A stretch of DNA of 64,000 nucleotides. It comes from an uncultured Acetatifactor sp. (GTDB taxonomy: Bacteria > Bacillota > Clostridia > Lachnospirales > Lachnospiraceae). Both the position numbers and the translations under genes were made by a program. Where the stretch lies: assembly GCA_949840885.1 (NCBI GenBank), contig CATKYJ010000005.1:1-64000 (forward strand). The letters run 5' to 3'. Positions 24,791 through 32,553 of the stretch are shown here, one piece after another. Each line of letters opens with the position of its first letter. The first letter of the stretch is position 1. The notes under the pieces were generated by a model. It was not told the DNA's origin, did not search any database, and saw nothing but the letters and a program-made list of their open reading frames with translations.

Positions 24791-25708
24791 TTACGGCAGC
24801 TTCTTCCCCGCTGCCAGGTACATCTCATACCATTCGTCCCTGGTCAGGCAGATATCGGAGGCCTTGCAGACATCCCGCACACGCTGTGCATTGGTGCTGC
24901 CCACGATGGTCTGGATATGGGCGGGATGGCGCATGATCCACGCCACGGCGATGGCATTGGGCGTCACATGATATTCTTCCGCCAGGCGGTCCATGACCCG
25001 GTTCAGCTCCGGGAATTTCTCGTTTCCGATGTAGACGCCCTCGAACATGCCGTAGAGGAAAGGTGACCATGCCTGTATAGTCATTTTCTTCAATCTGCAA
25101 TATTCGATCACGCTGCCGTCCCTGCTGCAGCCCGCGTCATTACAGATATTCACATTGAGCCCTGCGTCAATGGTAGGGCAATGGGCCACGGAATACTGTA
25201 TCTGGTTCACGCACAGGGGCTCCGCCAGGCAGCTGTTCAGCAGCTCTATCTGCATGGGATTATGGTTGCTGACGCCAAAGGCGCGGACTTTTCCGGCCTT
25301 TTTCAGGATGTCGAAAGCCTCCGCCACCTCCTCCGGCTCCATCAGCGCGTCCGGGCGGTGCAGCAGCAGAATATCGACGTAATCGGTCTTAAGACGCTTC
25401 AGGCTGCCGTCCACGGACTCCAATATGTGTTCCTTGGAAAAGTCATAGCAGATGCCGGGGCGGATAGCGCACTTGGTCTGTATCACCATGCGGCTGCGCA
25501 ATTCCGGGGTCAGTATCTCCCCGAACCGGCTCTCCGCCTCTCCCCCTGCGTAGATGTCCGCATGGTCGAAGAAATTGATGCCCGCCTCCATGGAAGCCTC
25601 CACCAGCTCCTGCACAGCCTTGCTGCTGCCCAGGCCGGTAATCCGCATGCATCCCAGGCCGATGGCCGATGCCTCCGGCAGGTTTTCATTGATTTTCAAC
25701 ATTTTCAT
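24791..25708 (-). CDS. Aldo/keto reductase (YdhF-like)
   Basis: The protein is about 305 residues. It is a TIM-barrel NADPH-dependent reductase with the catalytic Asp and Tyr in NFFDHADIYAGGEAE, Lys in VIQTKCAIRPG and His in ILLLHRPD. The cofactor segment IVGSTNAQRVRDV lies near the end. It resembles YdhF-type oxidoreductases with unassigned substrates. The start could be ATG 25717 or 25708; GGAGG spacing favours 25708. It forms a minus-strand series with the VOC and NUDIX genes but with gaps of 70-80 bases. Confidence 0.9.
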   Translation of the reverse strand: MKMLKINENLPEASAIGLGCMRITGLGSSKAVQELVEASMEAGINFFDHADIYAGGEAESRFGEILTPELRSRMVIQTKCAIRPGICYDFSKEHILESVDGSLKRLKTDYVDILLLHRPDALMEPEEVAEAFDILKKAGKVRAFGVSNHNPMQIELLNSCLAEPLCVNQIQYSVAHCPTIDAGLNVNICNDAGCSRDGSVIEYCRLKKMTIQAWSPFLYGMFEGVYIGNEKFPELNRVMDRLAEEYHVTPNAIAVAWIMRHPAHIQTIVGSTNAQRVRDVCKASDICLTRDEWYEMYLAAGKKLP

Positions 25709-25788
25709 GAAATGCATTCCTCCATCTTTCGGTTTTCTGTCTCAGTCTTGTCTTGGAAAAGCTTAGAAGAAATTCCCTTTTTCAGTCG

Positions 25789-26175
25789 TTATATGGAAAT
25801 CCACCAGCACACGCCATACCTGTCGATAACGGTGGCACAGCATTTGCTCCATGGCAGCTCATGGATTGCCTCCAGCACCACCCCGCCGTCGCGCAGGACG
25901 TCAAATGCCCGCCGGACGCTCTCTTCGGTCCCCATCTCAAATACGTTAAAGGTCATTGTCTCCCATTTCATTTTGTGGACAAGCTCTATATCGCAGGGAT
26001 TCTTTGCCTCGCCTATGGCCAGGAAGCCGTCCCCATTGACCGATAATTCACAGTGTTCATAGGCGGTGCCACTGTCATTTTTAATCTCAAATGTTATCTC
26101 GGCGCCAAATGCCCTGCAATAGGTTTCTGCCGCCTCTATGCTGTTTTTTACGTAGACCTGGGTGTAGTTCTTCAT
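25789..26175 (-). CDS. VOC/PhnB-like family protein
   Basis: This 128-residue protein has the paired beta-alpha-beta layout of vicinal oxygen chelate proteins: VKNSIEAAETYCRAFGAEITFEI in the first half and ESVRRAFDVLRDGGVVLEAI then DRYGVCWWIS in the second. PhnB-like relatives are often called glyoxalase or bleomycin-resistance type, but without clear metal ligands a catalytic role is uncertain. Confidence 0.85.
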   Translation of the reverse strand: MKNYTQVYVKNSIEAAETYCRAFGAEITFEIKNDSGTAYEHCELSVNGDGFLAIGEAKNPCDIELVHKMKWETMTFNVFEMGTEESVRRAFDVLRDGGVVLEAIHELPWSKCCATVIDRYGVCWWISI

Positions 26176-26249
26176 CTATACCGCTCTCTTTCCTGCCCCT
26201 TTCCTGACGTGCCGGCGCAGCCAGCACATGCAACAGCTTTTCGCTCCGT

Positions 26250-26909
26250 TCACGCTTCCAGCCACATGTCCGACACGAAATACATCAACGCAGCCCAGGT
26301 ATACAGAGGGTAGAATTTCCCGCGCTGGTCCCGGCCCTTTTTCAGCAGCTCTCTGGCCTGGGCTTTGGTCAAGAGGCAGAAGCCGTCAAACTGCTCGGAG
26401 CCTACGGCCCCCTCCTGGGACAGGTCATCAAGCTTGGCAGAACGCAGCACGGCACAGATCAACGCATTGCTCTCGTCCGTCAGGCCAGGCGTAGAAAACA
26501 CCAGCGGGTTCACCACTTTGACAGTGTCGGTGTCCCGAACCTCCAGCCCGGTCTCCTCCCGAATCTCCCGGATGGCGGTAGACACCAGGACGTCCGGCCT
26601 CTCCCTGTCCTCCTCGTCTATGAGGCCCGCGGGCACGCTGAGCAGGTACTGGCCCGCGGGGTAGCGGAATTCATAGGACAGCAATAGCCTTGGCTCCTCC
26701 CCGTCCAGGATGACGAAGCAGCTCACCGCATCCGCAAGCATGGTATCGAACTCCTGATCCGACTTTACCGCGGTAAGGTCCTCCATATCCCGCCTGGTGG
26801 CGTCGTAATAGTGCTTCCCCGGGGCGTACTGCAGGTCTGCCACCCGCAGATAGGGGGACTCGAACAGGGTCTTCACATTCTCTTTTTTTATGATTGGTCT
26901 CTTTGTCAT
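26250..26909 (-). CDS. NUDIX hydrolase (ADP-ribose pyrophosphatase-like)
   Basis: The protein is about 219 residues. It cleaves nucleoside diphosphates linked to another moiety. The core REIREETGLEV of the Nudix box is present after VPAGLIDEEDRERPD, with an enlarged loop before it. FRYPAGQYLLSVPAG precedes it, as in ADP-ribose pyrophosphatases. ATG 26909 is chosen because AGGAGG lies ten bases upstream; 26918 is too close. It lies downstream of uxaA's stop on the same strand by about 58 bases the other way round, so it is probably separate from that operon. Confidence 0.88.
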   Translation of the reverse strand: MTKRPIIKKENVKTLFESPYLRVADLQYAPGKHYYDATRRDMEDLTAVKSDQEFDTMLADAVSCFVILDGEEPRLLLSYEFRYPAGQYLLSVPAGLIDEEDRERPDVLVSTAIREIREETGLEVRDTDTVKVVNPLVFSTPGLTDESNALICAVLRSAKLDDLSQEGAVGSEQFDGFCLLTKAQARELLKKGRDQRGKFYPLYTWAALMYFVSDMWLEA

Positions 26910-26967
26910 GTCGCTCATTCCTCCTGCCTCTATCCTACTCCATTTCAGGCAGAAATTCAAAGACTTT

Positions 26968-29019
26968 TTAGAGCGTCACCCCCTGTTTGAAGATGGCCAT
27001 GTCGTGGTAGCCCGCCTCCTCGCTGCGGACTTTCCGGCCAGAGGCCACCTCCAGCACATAGGCAAGCAGTTCCTCCGTCTCCCTCTCCATGCTGCCGTCC
27101 TCCTCCGCCAGCACGCCTGCGTTGAAGTCGATCCAGTTGGATTTCTTCCCGGCCAGGGCGGAATTGGTGGAAATCTTTACCGTGGGCACCGGAGACGCAA
27201 AGGGCGTGCCCCGGCCTGTGGTAAACAGGACGATCTGCGCCCCGGCCGCGGCCAGGGCCGTGGCGGCCACCAGGTCGTTTCCCGGAGCACTTAGGAGGTT
27301 TAAGCCTTTTGCCTCCACTGTCCCTCCATAGGGCACCACCCCCTGCACCAGAGCGCTTCCGGACTTCTGGGTGCAGCCTAAGGATTTGTCCTCCAGGGTG
27401 GAGATCCCTCCTTTTTTATTTCCCGGAGAGGGGTTCTCGTAGATGGTCTGGCCGTGGCTCTTGAAGTAATTCTTGAAGTCGTTGATCAGCGCCACGGTCT
27501 GGCGGAACAGTTCCTCGTTGGCGCAGCGGTTCATGAGGATGGTCTCTGCGCCGAACATTTCAGGCACTTCCGTGAGAATGCTGGTGCCGCCGCAGGCTAT
27601 CAGCCTGTCGGAAAAGCGGCCTACCAGAGGGTTCGCCGTAATGCCGGACAGGCCGTCGCTGCCGCCGCACTTCAGGCCGATAACCAGTTCGCCGGCACTT
27701 ATAGGCTCCCTCTTAAAAGCTGCCGCATACCCGATAAGGCCTTTCACCATTTCCAGTCCCTGGGCCACCTCGTCCTGGCACTCCTGGGAGACCAGGAATT
27801 TCACCCTGTCCTCATCGTATGGGCCAATGTAAGGCTTCAGCACATCGATATTGCTGTTCTCGCAGCCCAGTCCCAGCACAAGGACACCGCCAGCGTTAGG
27901 ATGTTTGACCAAATCGGTCAAAATCTTCCTGGTATACTCCTGGTCTTCTCCCATCTGGGAACAGCCGTAGGGGTGAGGGAATGCGATGACTTCGTCTACG
28001 GTGCATCCCGGGGCAGCATCGGAAGCAGCCTCAGAACAAGCCTTTGCAGCAGCCTCAAAAGCCTCAGTTCCGATTTGGGTGACGGCCTCAGGGCAGACCT
28101 CAGCTCCGGTTTCGGCCCCTCCCTCAGGACAGACCTCAACTCCGGTTTCGGCCCCAGCCTCAGGGCAGACCTCAGTTCCGGTTTCGGCCCCTCCCTCAGG
28201 ACAGACCTCAACTCCGGTTTCGGCCCCAGCCTCAGGACAAGTCCCAACGCCAGCGGCAGATTGACTCCCACAGCACCTGGAACCGCTTATGGCACTTCGC
28301 ATATCCGCCAGCCAGTCGTTGGCCTGCCTCGCGATGGCGGTAGCCACATTGTTCACACAGCCCACAGTAGGGATGATCCAGATTTCATTGCGCACGCCCA
28401 CCTTGCCGTCCGGACGCCGAAACCCCTGAAAGGCAAGACGGGATTTTCCACTGGCAGGACTTTTGTCCCCGGCAGTGCCGCTCTTCCCATCGACAGGGCA
28501 TCCCTCTCCGGCAGTGCCACTCTCTCCATTTGCAGGACATCCCTCTCCGGCAGTGCCGCTCTCCTTGTTGGCAGGACTTCCCTCTCCGCCCTCCCAAACC
28601 GGCCTGTACTCGTACTCCAGCAAGTCCCCCAGCGCAGTCCCCAGGTTATGGGTATGAACCCAGGAGCCCGCGGGGATTTCCGCTTTCGCGCTGCCGATGC
28701 AGTAGCCGTACTTGATGACCTGGCCTCCCGCGGGAATATGGCAGATTGCCACCTTATGCCCGGCGGGAATATCCTCCAAGGCAGTGGTCATCCCTCCCTG
28801 CTCCTGCTGCCAGGCAGTGTCCCCAGACATGCTCACCCCGGTTCCCGCCGCAGCGTCCCCAGACACCCTCACCCCGGTTCCCGCCGCAGTGTCCCCAGGC
28901 ACCCTCACCCTGGTTCCCGCCGCAGCATCCCCAGGCACCCTCACCCTGGTTCCTGCCGCAATGTCCCGCAGGGCCACCGCTACATTGTCCCTTTCATGAA
29001 TCCTTATGAAATCCTGCAT
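26968..29019 (-). CDS. uxaA: Altronate dehydratase with three in-frame tandem-repeat expansions
   Basis: This enzyme converts altronate to 2-keto-3-deoxygluconate in galacturonate breakdown. The N-terminal SAF domain (IRIHERDNVAVAL ... IPAGHKVAICHIPAGG ... YGYCIGSA ... WVHTHNLGT) and the catalytic domain (PDGKVGVRNEIWIIPTVGCVNN, AFPHPYGCSQMGEDQ, LVLGLGCENSN, GLKCGGSDGLSGITANPLVG, FTTGRGTPFASPVPTVKI) are complete. At 683 residues it is about 190 longer than the usual near-495. The excess is three repeat blocks: 12-residue units at 21-68, 13-residue units at 145-193 and 12-residue units at about 257-322. All keep frame. Its start overlaps the end of uxaB by 16 bases. Activity of the expanded form is unknown. 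Confidence 0.92.
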   Translation of the reverse strand: MQDFIRIHERDNVAVALRDIAAGTRVRVPGDAAAGTRVRVPGDTAAGTGVRVSGDAAAGTGVSMSGDTAWQQEQGGMTTALEDIPAGHKVAICHIPAGGQVIKYGYCIGSAKAEIPAGSWVHTHNLGTALGDLLEYEYRPVWEGGEGSPANKESGTAGEGCPANGESGTAGEGCPVDGKSGTAGDKSPASGKSRLAFQGFRRPDGKVGVRNEIWIIPTVGCVNNVATAIARQANDWLADMRSAISGSRCCGSQSAAGVGTCPEAGAETGVEVCPEGGAETGTEVCPEAGAETGVEVCPEGGAETGAEVCPEAVTQIGTEAFEAAAKACSEAASDAAPGCTVDEVIAFPHPYGCSQMGEDQEYTRKILTDLVKHPNAGGVLVLGLGCENSNIDVLKPYIGPYDEDRVKFLVSQECQDEVAQGLEMVKGLIGYAAAFKREPISAGELVIGLKCGGSDGLSGITANPLVGRFSDRLIACGGTSILTEVPEMFGAETILMNRCANEELFRQTVALINDFKNYFKSHGQTIYENPSPGNKKGGISTLEDKSLGCTQKSGSALVQGVVPYGGTVEAKGLNLLSAPGNDLVAATALAAAGAQIVLFTTGRGTPFASPVPTVKISTNSALAGKKSNWIDFNAGVLAEEDGSMERETEELLAYVLEVASGRKVRSEEAGYHDMAIFKQGVTL
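28054..28251 (-). repeat. Tandem repeat block 3 in uxaA (36-bp units)
   Basis: At least five 12-residue units of the type G(V/T/A)EVCPE(G/A)GAET, alternating so that a 72-bp higher-order period is visible. The block interrupts the catalytic domain between the ARQANDWL helix and VDEVIAFPHPYG. Confidence 0.9.
28441..28587 (-). repeat. Tandem repeat block 2 in uxaA (39-bp units)
   Basis: Three to four 13-residue units of the type GEGCPANGESGTA sit in the linker between the SAF domain and the catalytic domain. The last unit is degenerate. Confidence 0.9.
28816..28959 (-). repeat. Tandem repeat block 1 in uxaA (36-bp units)
   Basis: Four 12-residue units of the type AAGTRVRVPGDT lie inside the SAF domain, replacing a short loop after VALRDI. 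Confidence 0.9.
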
Positions 29020-30464
29020 AACGCCGCCCTCATGCCATTCTCCCTGATATCCTCCAGATATCCGGCCACAGCTTCGGTCAGTCCCTCCGTCCGGTTCAGA
29101 TCCTGCCCGAAGAAATCCTCTCTGCCCAGAAACGCCTCCGTAAGCGTCCTGCTGTCTTTCCCACAGTTGTCCCGGAAGAATTCCAGCACTTTCCCATCAT
29201 CCAGGATCCTGTACTCCTGCCCGTCCCTGTGCCCGATCAGCGCTTTGTCCCGGATCTCCGTTCCGTGATAGAACGCCATCAGCGCCGCCAGGGAAAAGGT
29301 CAGCCGCTTTGGCAGCCTGCCGAATTTTTCCGCATATCTCAAAAGGCTGGGCATGCACCTGGCCCGCCATTTGGACACGGAATTCAGGGAAATGGAAAGC
29401 AGCGCATGTTTTACATAGGGATTGTTGAACCGGTTTATGACCTCCCCGGCAAATGCTTTCAGTTCCTCCTCCGGCAGGGTCAATGTGGGAATCACCTCGT
29501 CAAAAATCGTCCCCTCCATGAACTTGCGGATATCTTCATCCTCCATGGACTCCTTTACGATATCATTGCCGCACAGGTAGGAAGCCAGCACAAAAGAGGT
29601 GTGGGCGCCGTTTAAAATGCGCACCTTTCTCTGTTTATAGGGCTTCTGGTTTTCCGTAAAGACCACGGGAAGCCCTGCCTGGGGCAGCGGAAGTTCTCCG
29701 CTTATGTCTTTCGGGCTTTCGATGACCCAGAGGGCAAAGGGCTCGCCCGTCACCAGAAGACGGTCCTCATACCCAAGCGCCTCCCATTCTTCCTGCTCAT
29801 TGTCTCTGGGATACCCCGTGACAATGCGGTCTACCAGAGTGGAAGTGAAAACGCAGGCCTCTTCCAGCCATGCCTTAAATGCCTCGCCCAGGTTCCAGAG
29901 ATCCACAAACTGCATGACACATTTCTTCAGCATGATGCCATTGTCGTCTATGAGTTCCACCGGCAGCATCACCAGCCCCTTGTCCGCGCTGCCCCCGAAA
30001 GTCTCATATCTGTGGTACAGGAACTTGGTCAGCTTGCCCGGGAAAGTCCGGGGCGGCTTTTCGTCAAATCTGTCCGACTCATAAAATGCAATGCCCGCCT
30101 CGGTGGTGTTGGACACGACGAAGCGCAGAGTCTCCACTTCCGCCAGCTTCATGAACTTATCGTATTCGCCATACGCGTCCACGGCATCCGCCACACTGGT
30201 AATCCGGCGGTTCTGTATCTTTGCCTCGCCGTCCGCAATGCCGCGAAGGGACACTGTATACTGGCAGCCCTGCCTGTGGAAGTTCTCCAGGCTTCCGAAT
30301 TCAATGGGCTTGACCAGCACAATGTCCCCGTCAAACTTTCCCTGTTCATTTGCAATGTCGATCATGTAGTCCACAAACGCCCTGAGGAAGTTGCCCTCCC
30401 CAAACTGCACCACCCTGACGGGCCTATCCTTTTTCCCCGTCATCGTCTTTCCCAAAGTCTCCAT
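29004..30464 (-). CDS. uxaB: Tagaturonate reductase (altronate oxidoreductase)
   Basis: This 486-residue member of the mannitol dehydrogenase family reduces tagaturonate to altronate with NADH. The N-terminal nucleotide-binding segment VVQFGEGNFLRAFVDYMID, the central VVSNTTEAGIAF, and the catalytic Lys/Asn/His stretch KVRILNGAHTS are present. It is the first gene of a two-gene operon with uxaA, overlapping by 16 bases. A consensus promoter and a cre/LacI-like palindrome lie upstream, so expression is probably repressed by glucose or by a local regulator. uxaC and the KDG kinase/aldolase are not in the window. Confidence 0.93.
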   Translation of the reverse strand: METLGKTMTGKKDRPVRVVQFGEGNFLRAFVDYMIDIANEQGKFDGDIVLVKPIEFGSLENFHRQGCQYTVSLRGIADGEAKIQNRRITSVADAVDAYGEYDKFMKLAEVETLRFVVSNTTEAGIAFYESDRFDEKPPRTFPGKLTKFLYHRYETFGGSADKGLVMLPVELIDDNGIMLKKCVMQFVDLWNLGEAFKAWLEEACVFTSTLVDRIVTGYPRDNEQEEWEALGYEDRLLVTGEPFALWVIESPKDISGELPLPQAGLPVVFTENQKPYKQRKVRILNGAHTSFVLASYLCGNDIVKESMEDEDIRKFMEGTIFDEVIPTLTLPEEELKAFAGEVINRFNNPYVKHALLSISLNSVSKWRARCMPSLLRYAEKFGRLPKRLTFSLAALMAFYHGTEIRDKALIGHRDGQEYRILDDGKVLEFFRDNCGKDSRTLTEAFLGREDFFGQDLNRTEGLTEAVAGYLEDIRENGMRAALCRIS

Positions 30465-30510
30465 GCCTTTCCCTCCTGCTCCAACTCTTCAGATGCCACA
30501 TTTCATCCCT

Positions 30511-30560
30511 ATGTAAGCGCTTACATTTTTTATCTTACTTCCAACGCCTCCTTTTGTCAA
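30511..30560 (-). promoter_or_regulatory. uxaBA promoter with cre/LacI-type operator
   Basis: On the minus strand TTGACA (30560-30555) is 17 bases from TAAGAT (30537-30532). The perfect palindrome ATGTAAGCGCTTACAT (30526-30511) follows just downstream. TGTAAGCGCTTACA fits the catabolite-responsive element consensus bound by CcpA, and would block transcription when occupied. Confidence 0.8.
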
Positions 30561-30615
30561 GCACGAGATTCCTAACAAGGCATAGAAAGCAGCACAAGCT
30601 TCGCAGCATAAAGTC

Positions 30616-30652
30616 TGCGGGTCCGCAGCATAGTCTGTGCCGCGAACCCGCA
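30616..30652 (-). terminator. Terminator-like hairpin ending the long sugar-import gene series
   Basis: GCGGGT(T)CGC and its complement GCG(G)ACCCGC form a strong stem 13-49 bases after the last permease stop codon. The T run is weak. Confidence 0.6.
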
Positions 30653-30664
30653 AAAGAAACCGCC

Positions 30665-31609
30665 TTATTCGCCGGTAATACCCGTATTCTCGATTCCCTG
30701 AATAAACTGCTTCTGCACGAACACATACAACAGCAGCAGCGGCGAAATGGAGATCAGCGTAGCCGCCATCTTGTAAGCCTTGTTCAGCTTGAACGCGCCG
30801 CCCTGTGCCGTGGCCACCGAGCTGAACTCGCTGTTGAACATGTTCAGCTTGGAGGGCAGCAGCTCGATATTCCCCCTGAGCAGCGTGCCCGTGATATAGG
30901 TCTCGTTCCAGTTCCACACAAAGGAGAACAGGAATACCACCAGAATCGTGGTGGCCGACATCTTCACCACAATGAACCAGAATATCTTCAGGGAGGAGGC
31001 GCCGTCAATCTGGGCGGCCTCGTCCAGCACCCTGGGAATCATGTTGAAAGACGTATAGAAGATCAGGATCAGCACGGTGGAGTACACACCCTGGCCCAGC
31101 AGCGCCATGGATACCTGGGGAATGGCAGTGCCGATCAGCTGGATGGCAGTGGCCTCCTGGGCGGACACAAACATCATCAGCCTGGGGATCATGGTCACGG
31201 GCGTAGGAATGATGAATGCCAGTACGATCATCACAAACCACAAGGCCTTGAACTTGAACTCATATCTGGAGAGCGCGTAGCCTGTCATGGCGGACACAAC
31301 GGTCTGGGCCACTGCCATGCCGCCGGACCAGAGAATGGTATTGCGCAGGGTGGGCCCTACTTTCAGCACCGTCCCCGCCACCTCCAGGTTGTTCAGCGAC
31401 AGCTTCTTTGGTATCCAGGTCACGGACGGGTCAATAATGTCGGCCGATGACATGAAAGTCTTGGCAATCATCTCGAAGATGGGTTCCAGATAGACAAAGC
31501 CCACACAGATCAGCACAAAGTAGATCACTCCCTTTGCGATTGTGTTCCTCCACCACCTGAAATTATGTTTCTGTTTTATCTTTCCTTTTGTCTTCGTTTT
31601 TCCTCTCAT
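30665..31609 (-). CDS. Carbohydrate ABC transporter permease (MalG-type, CUT1)
   Basis: This 314-residue protein has six predicted membrane helices and the ATPase-docking EAA loop EAAQIDGASSLKIFWFIVVKM near residue 200, followed by the NWNETYITGTLL segment usual for MalG-like subunits. It is the second permease of a pair with the gene at 31624, and last in a gene series that begins at 46784. No ATPase gene is nearby. Confidence 0.93.
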   Translation of the reverse strand: MRGKTKTKGKIKQKHNFRWWRNTIAKGVIYFVLICVGFVYLEPIFEMIAKTFMSSADIIDPSVTWIPKKLSLNNLEVAGTVLKVGPTLRNTILWSGGMAVAQTVVSAMTGYALSRYEFKFKALWFVMIVLAFIIPTPVTMIPRLMMFVSAQEATAIQLIGTAIPQVSMALLGQGVYSTVLILIFYTSFNMIPRVLDEAAQIDGASSLKIFWFIVVKMSATTILVVFLFSFVWNWNETYITGTLLRGNIELLPSKLNMFNSEFSSVATAQGGAFKLNKAYKMAATLISISPLLLLYVFVQKQFIQGIENTGITGE

Positions 31610-31623
31610 ACCGTCCTCACCCC

Positions 31624-32547
31624 CTACCAGATGTCTCGTCTCTTGGGCTGCCGTTCCTTAAAGATCAGGCAGGCCGCCCCAATCACAAGCAGTACCACAA
31701 CGCAATAGATCCAGGAATAGGTAGCGGCAAATCCGAAGCCGCCGTTGGTATTGTTGGTGGCTGTCTTGATCAGCGAGTATATCGCGCTGGTGTCATAGGT
31801 TCCCAGCTGGGCGATGGTAAAGATCACTGCCACCAGGGCCGTAGGCTTGATCATGGGAATCGTGATCTTCCACAAAATCTGCCACTCGTTGGCCATGTCG
31901 ATCTTGGCCGCCTCATACAGGGAAATGTTGATTCGCTGCAGGCCGCTGACAAAGAGAACAATGGGAATCCCCGTAAACCAAAGGATCATGGTCAGCTGGT
32001 CAAAGATCCCCTCCATGAACAGGGCGATCCTGGGGGAGTAGCTGCGGATCATGTTCAGTATGAATACACCCTCGTAGCCATTGTACAGCCCCTGAGCCGC
32101 CTGCACCGTCTCCTCCGTCTTATCCAGGATCTGGCTCATCACCGGCCCTGACATGATGATCACGGGCAGAAAGTAGATGGTGCGCATGAGCCCTTTTCCC
32201 ACCTCGATCTTGTTCAGCAGATATGCCATCACAAAAGAAACCACCAGGATGACAAAGGTGTAGGGAATCACCATTCCCAGAAAAGACCCAAGGGCCGGGA
32301 CGAACTCCGTGTTCCGGAAAAATGCCGTATAGTAATTGCTCCAGCCTGCAAAAGTGATGTCATAGCCCGTCACGTTGGTATTCACATTGCAGAAGCTCAG
32401 CGCAATGGTGGCTCCAAAGGGAATAAGGGTAAACAGGACAAAACCCGCGATCCATGGCGCCATAAAAGCGTAGCCAAGCCGATTCTGACGCTTTTCATAG
32501 CCTTTTGTACGCCCGCTTTTCGTGCGTTTTTCATTCTTCTTCGCCAT
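31624..32547 (-). CDS. Carbohydrate ABC transporter permease (MalF-type, CUT1)
   Basis: This 307-residue protein has six membrane helices and an EAA loop YEAAKIDMANEWQILWKITIPMIKP in which the usual Gly after Asp is Met. A basic N-terminus precedes YAFMAPWIAGFVLFTLIPF. It partners the MalG-type subunit 14 bases downstream and follows the DUF5696 gene by six bases. The substrate is probably an oligosaccharide released by the nearby glucanases (inference). Confidence 0.92.
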   Translation of the reverse strand: MAKKNEKRTKSGRTKGYEKRQNRLGYAFMAPWIAGFVLFTLIPFGATIALSFCNVNTNVTGYDITFAGWSNYYTAFFRNTEFVPALGSFLGMVIPYTFVILVVSFVMAYLLNKIEVGKGLMRTIYFLPVIIMSGPVMSQILDKTEETVQAAQGLYNGYEGVFILNMIRSYSPRIALFMEGIFDQLTMILWFTGIPIVLFVSGLQRINISLYEAAKIDMANEWQILWKITIPMIKPTALVAVIFTIAQLGTYDTSAIYSLIKTATNNTNGGFGFAATYSWIYCVVVLLVIGAACLIFKERQPKRRDIW

Positions 32548-32553
32548 TGTCCG

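Noticed and set aside
28054..28960. CRISPR-like regular repeats
   Set aside because: Units are head-to-tail without unique spacers, keep a reading frame and lie within uxaA.
27454..29268. Long open frame on the plus strand opposite uxaA and the end of uxaB
   Set aside because: It is opened by the GC-rich repeats of uxaA; its product is low-complexity, has no SD, and the minus-strand protein is clearly the conserved one.
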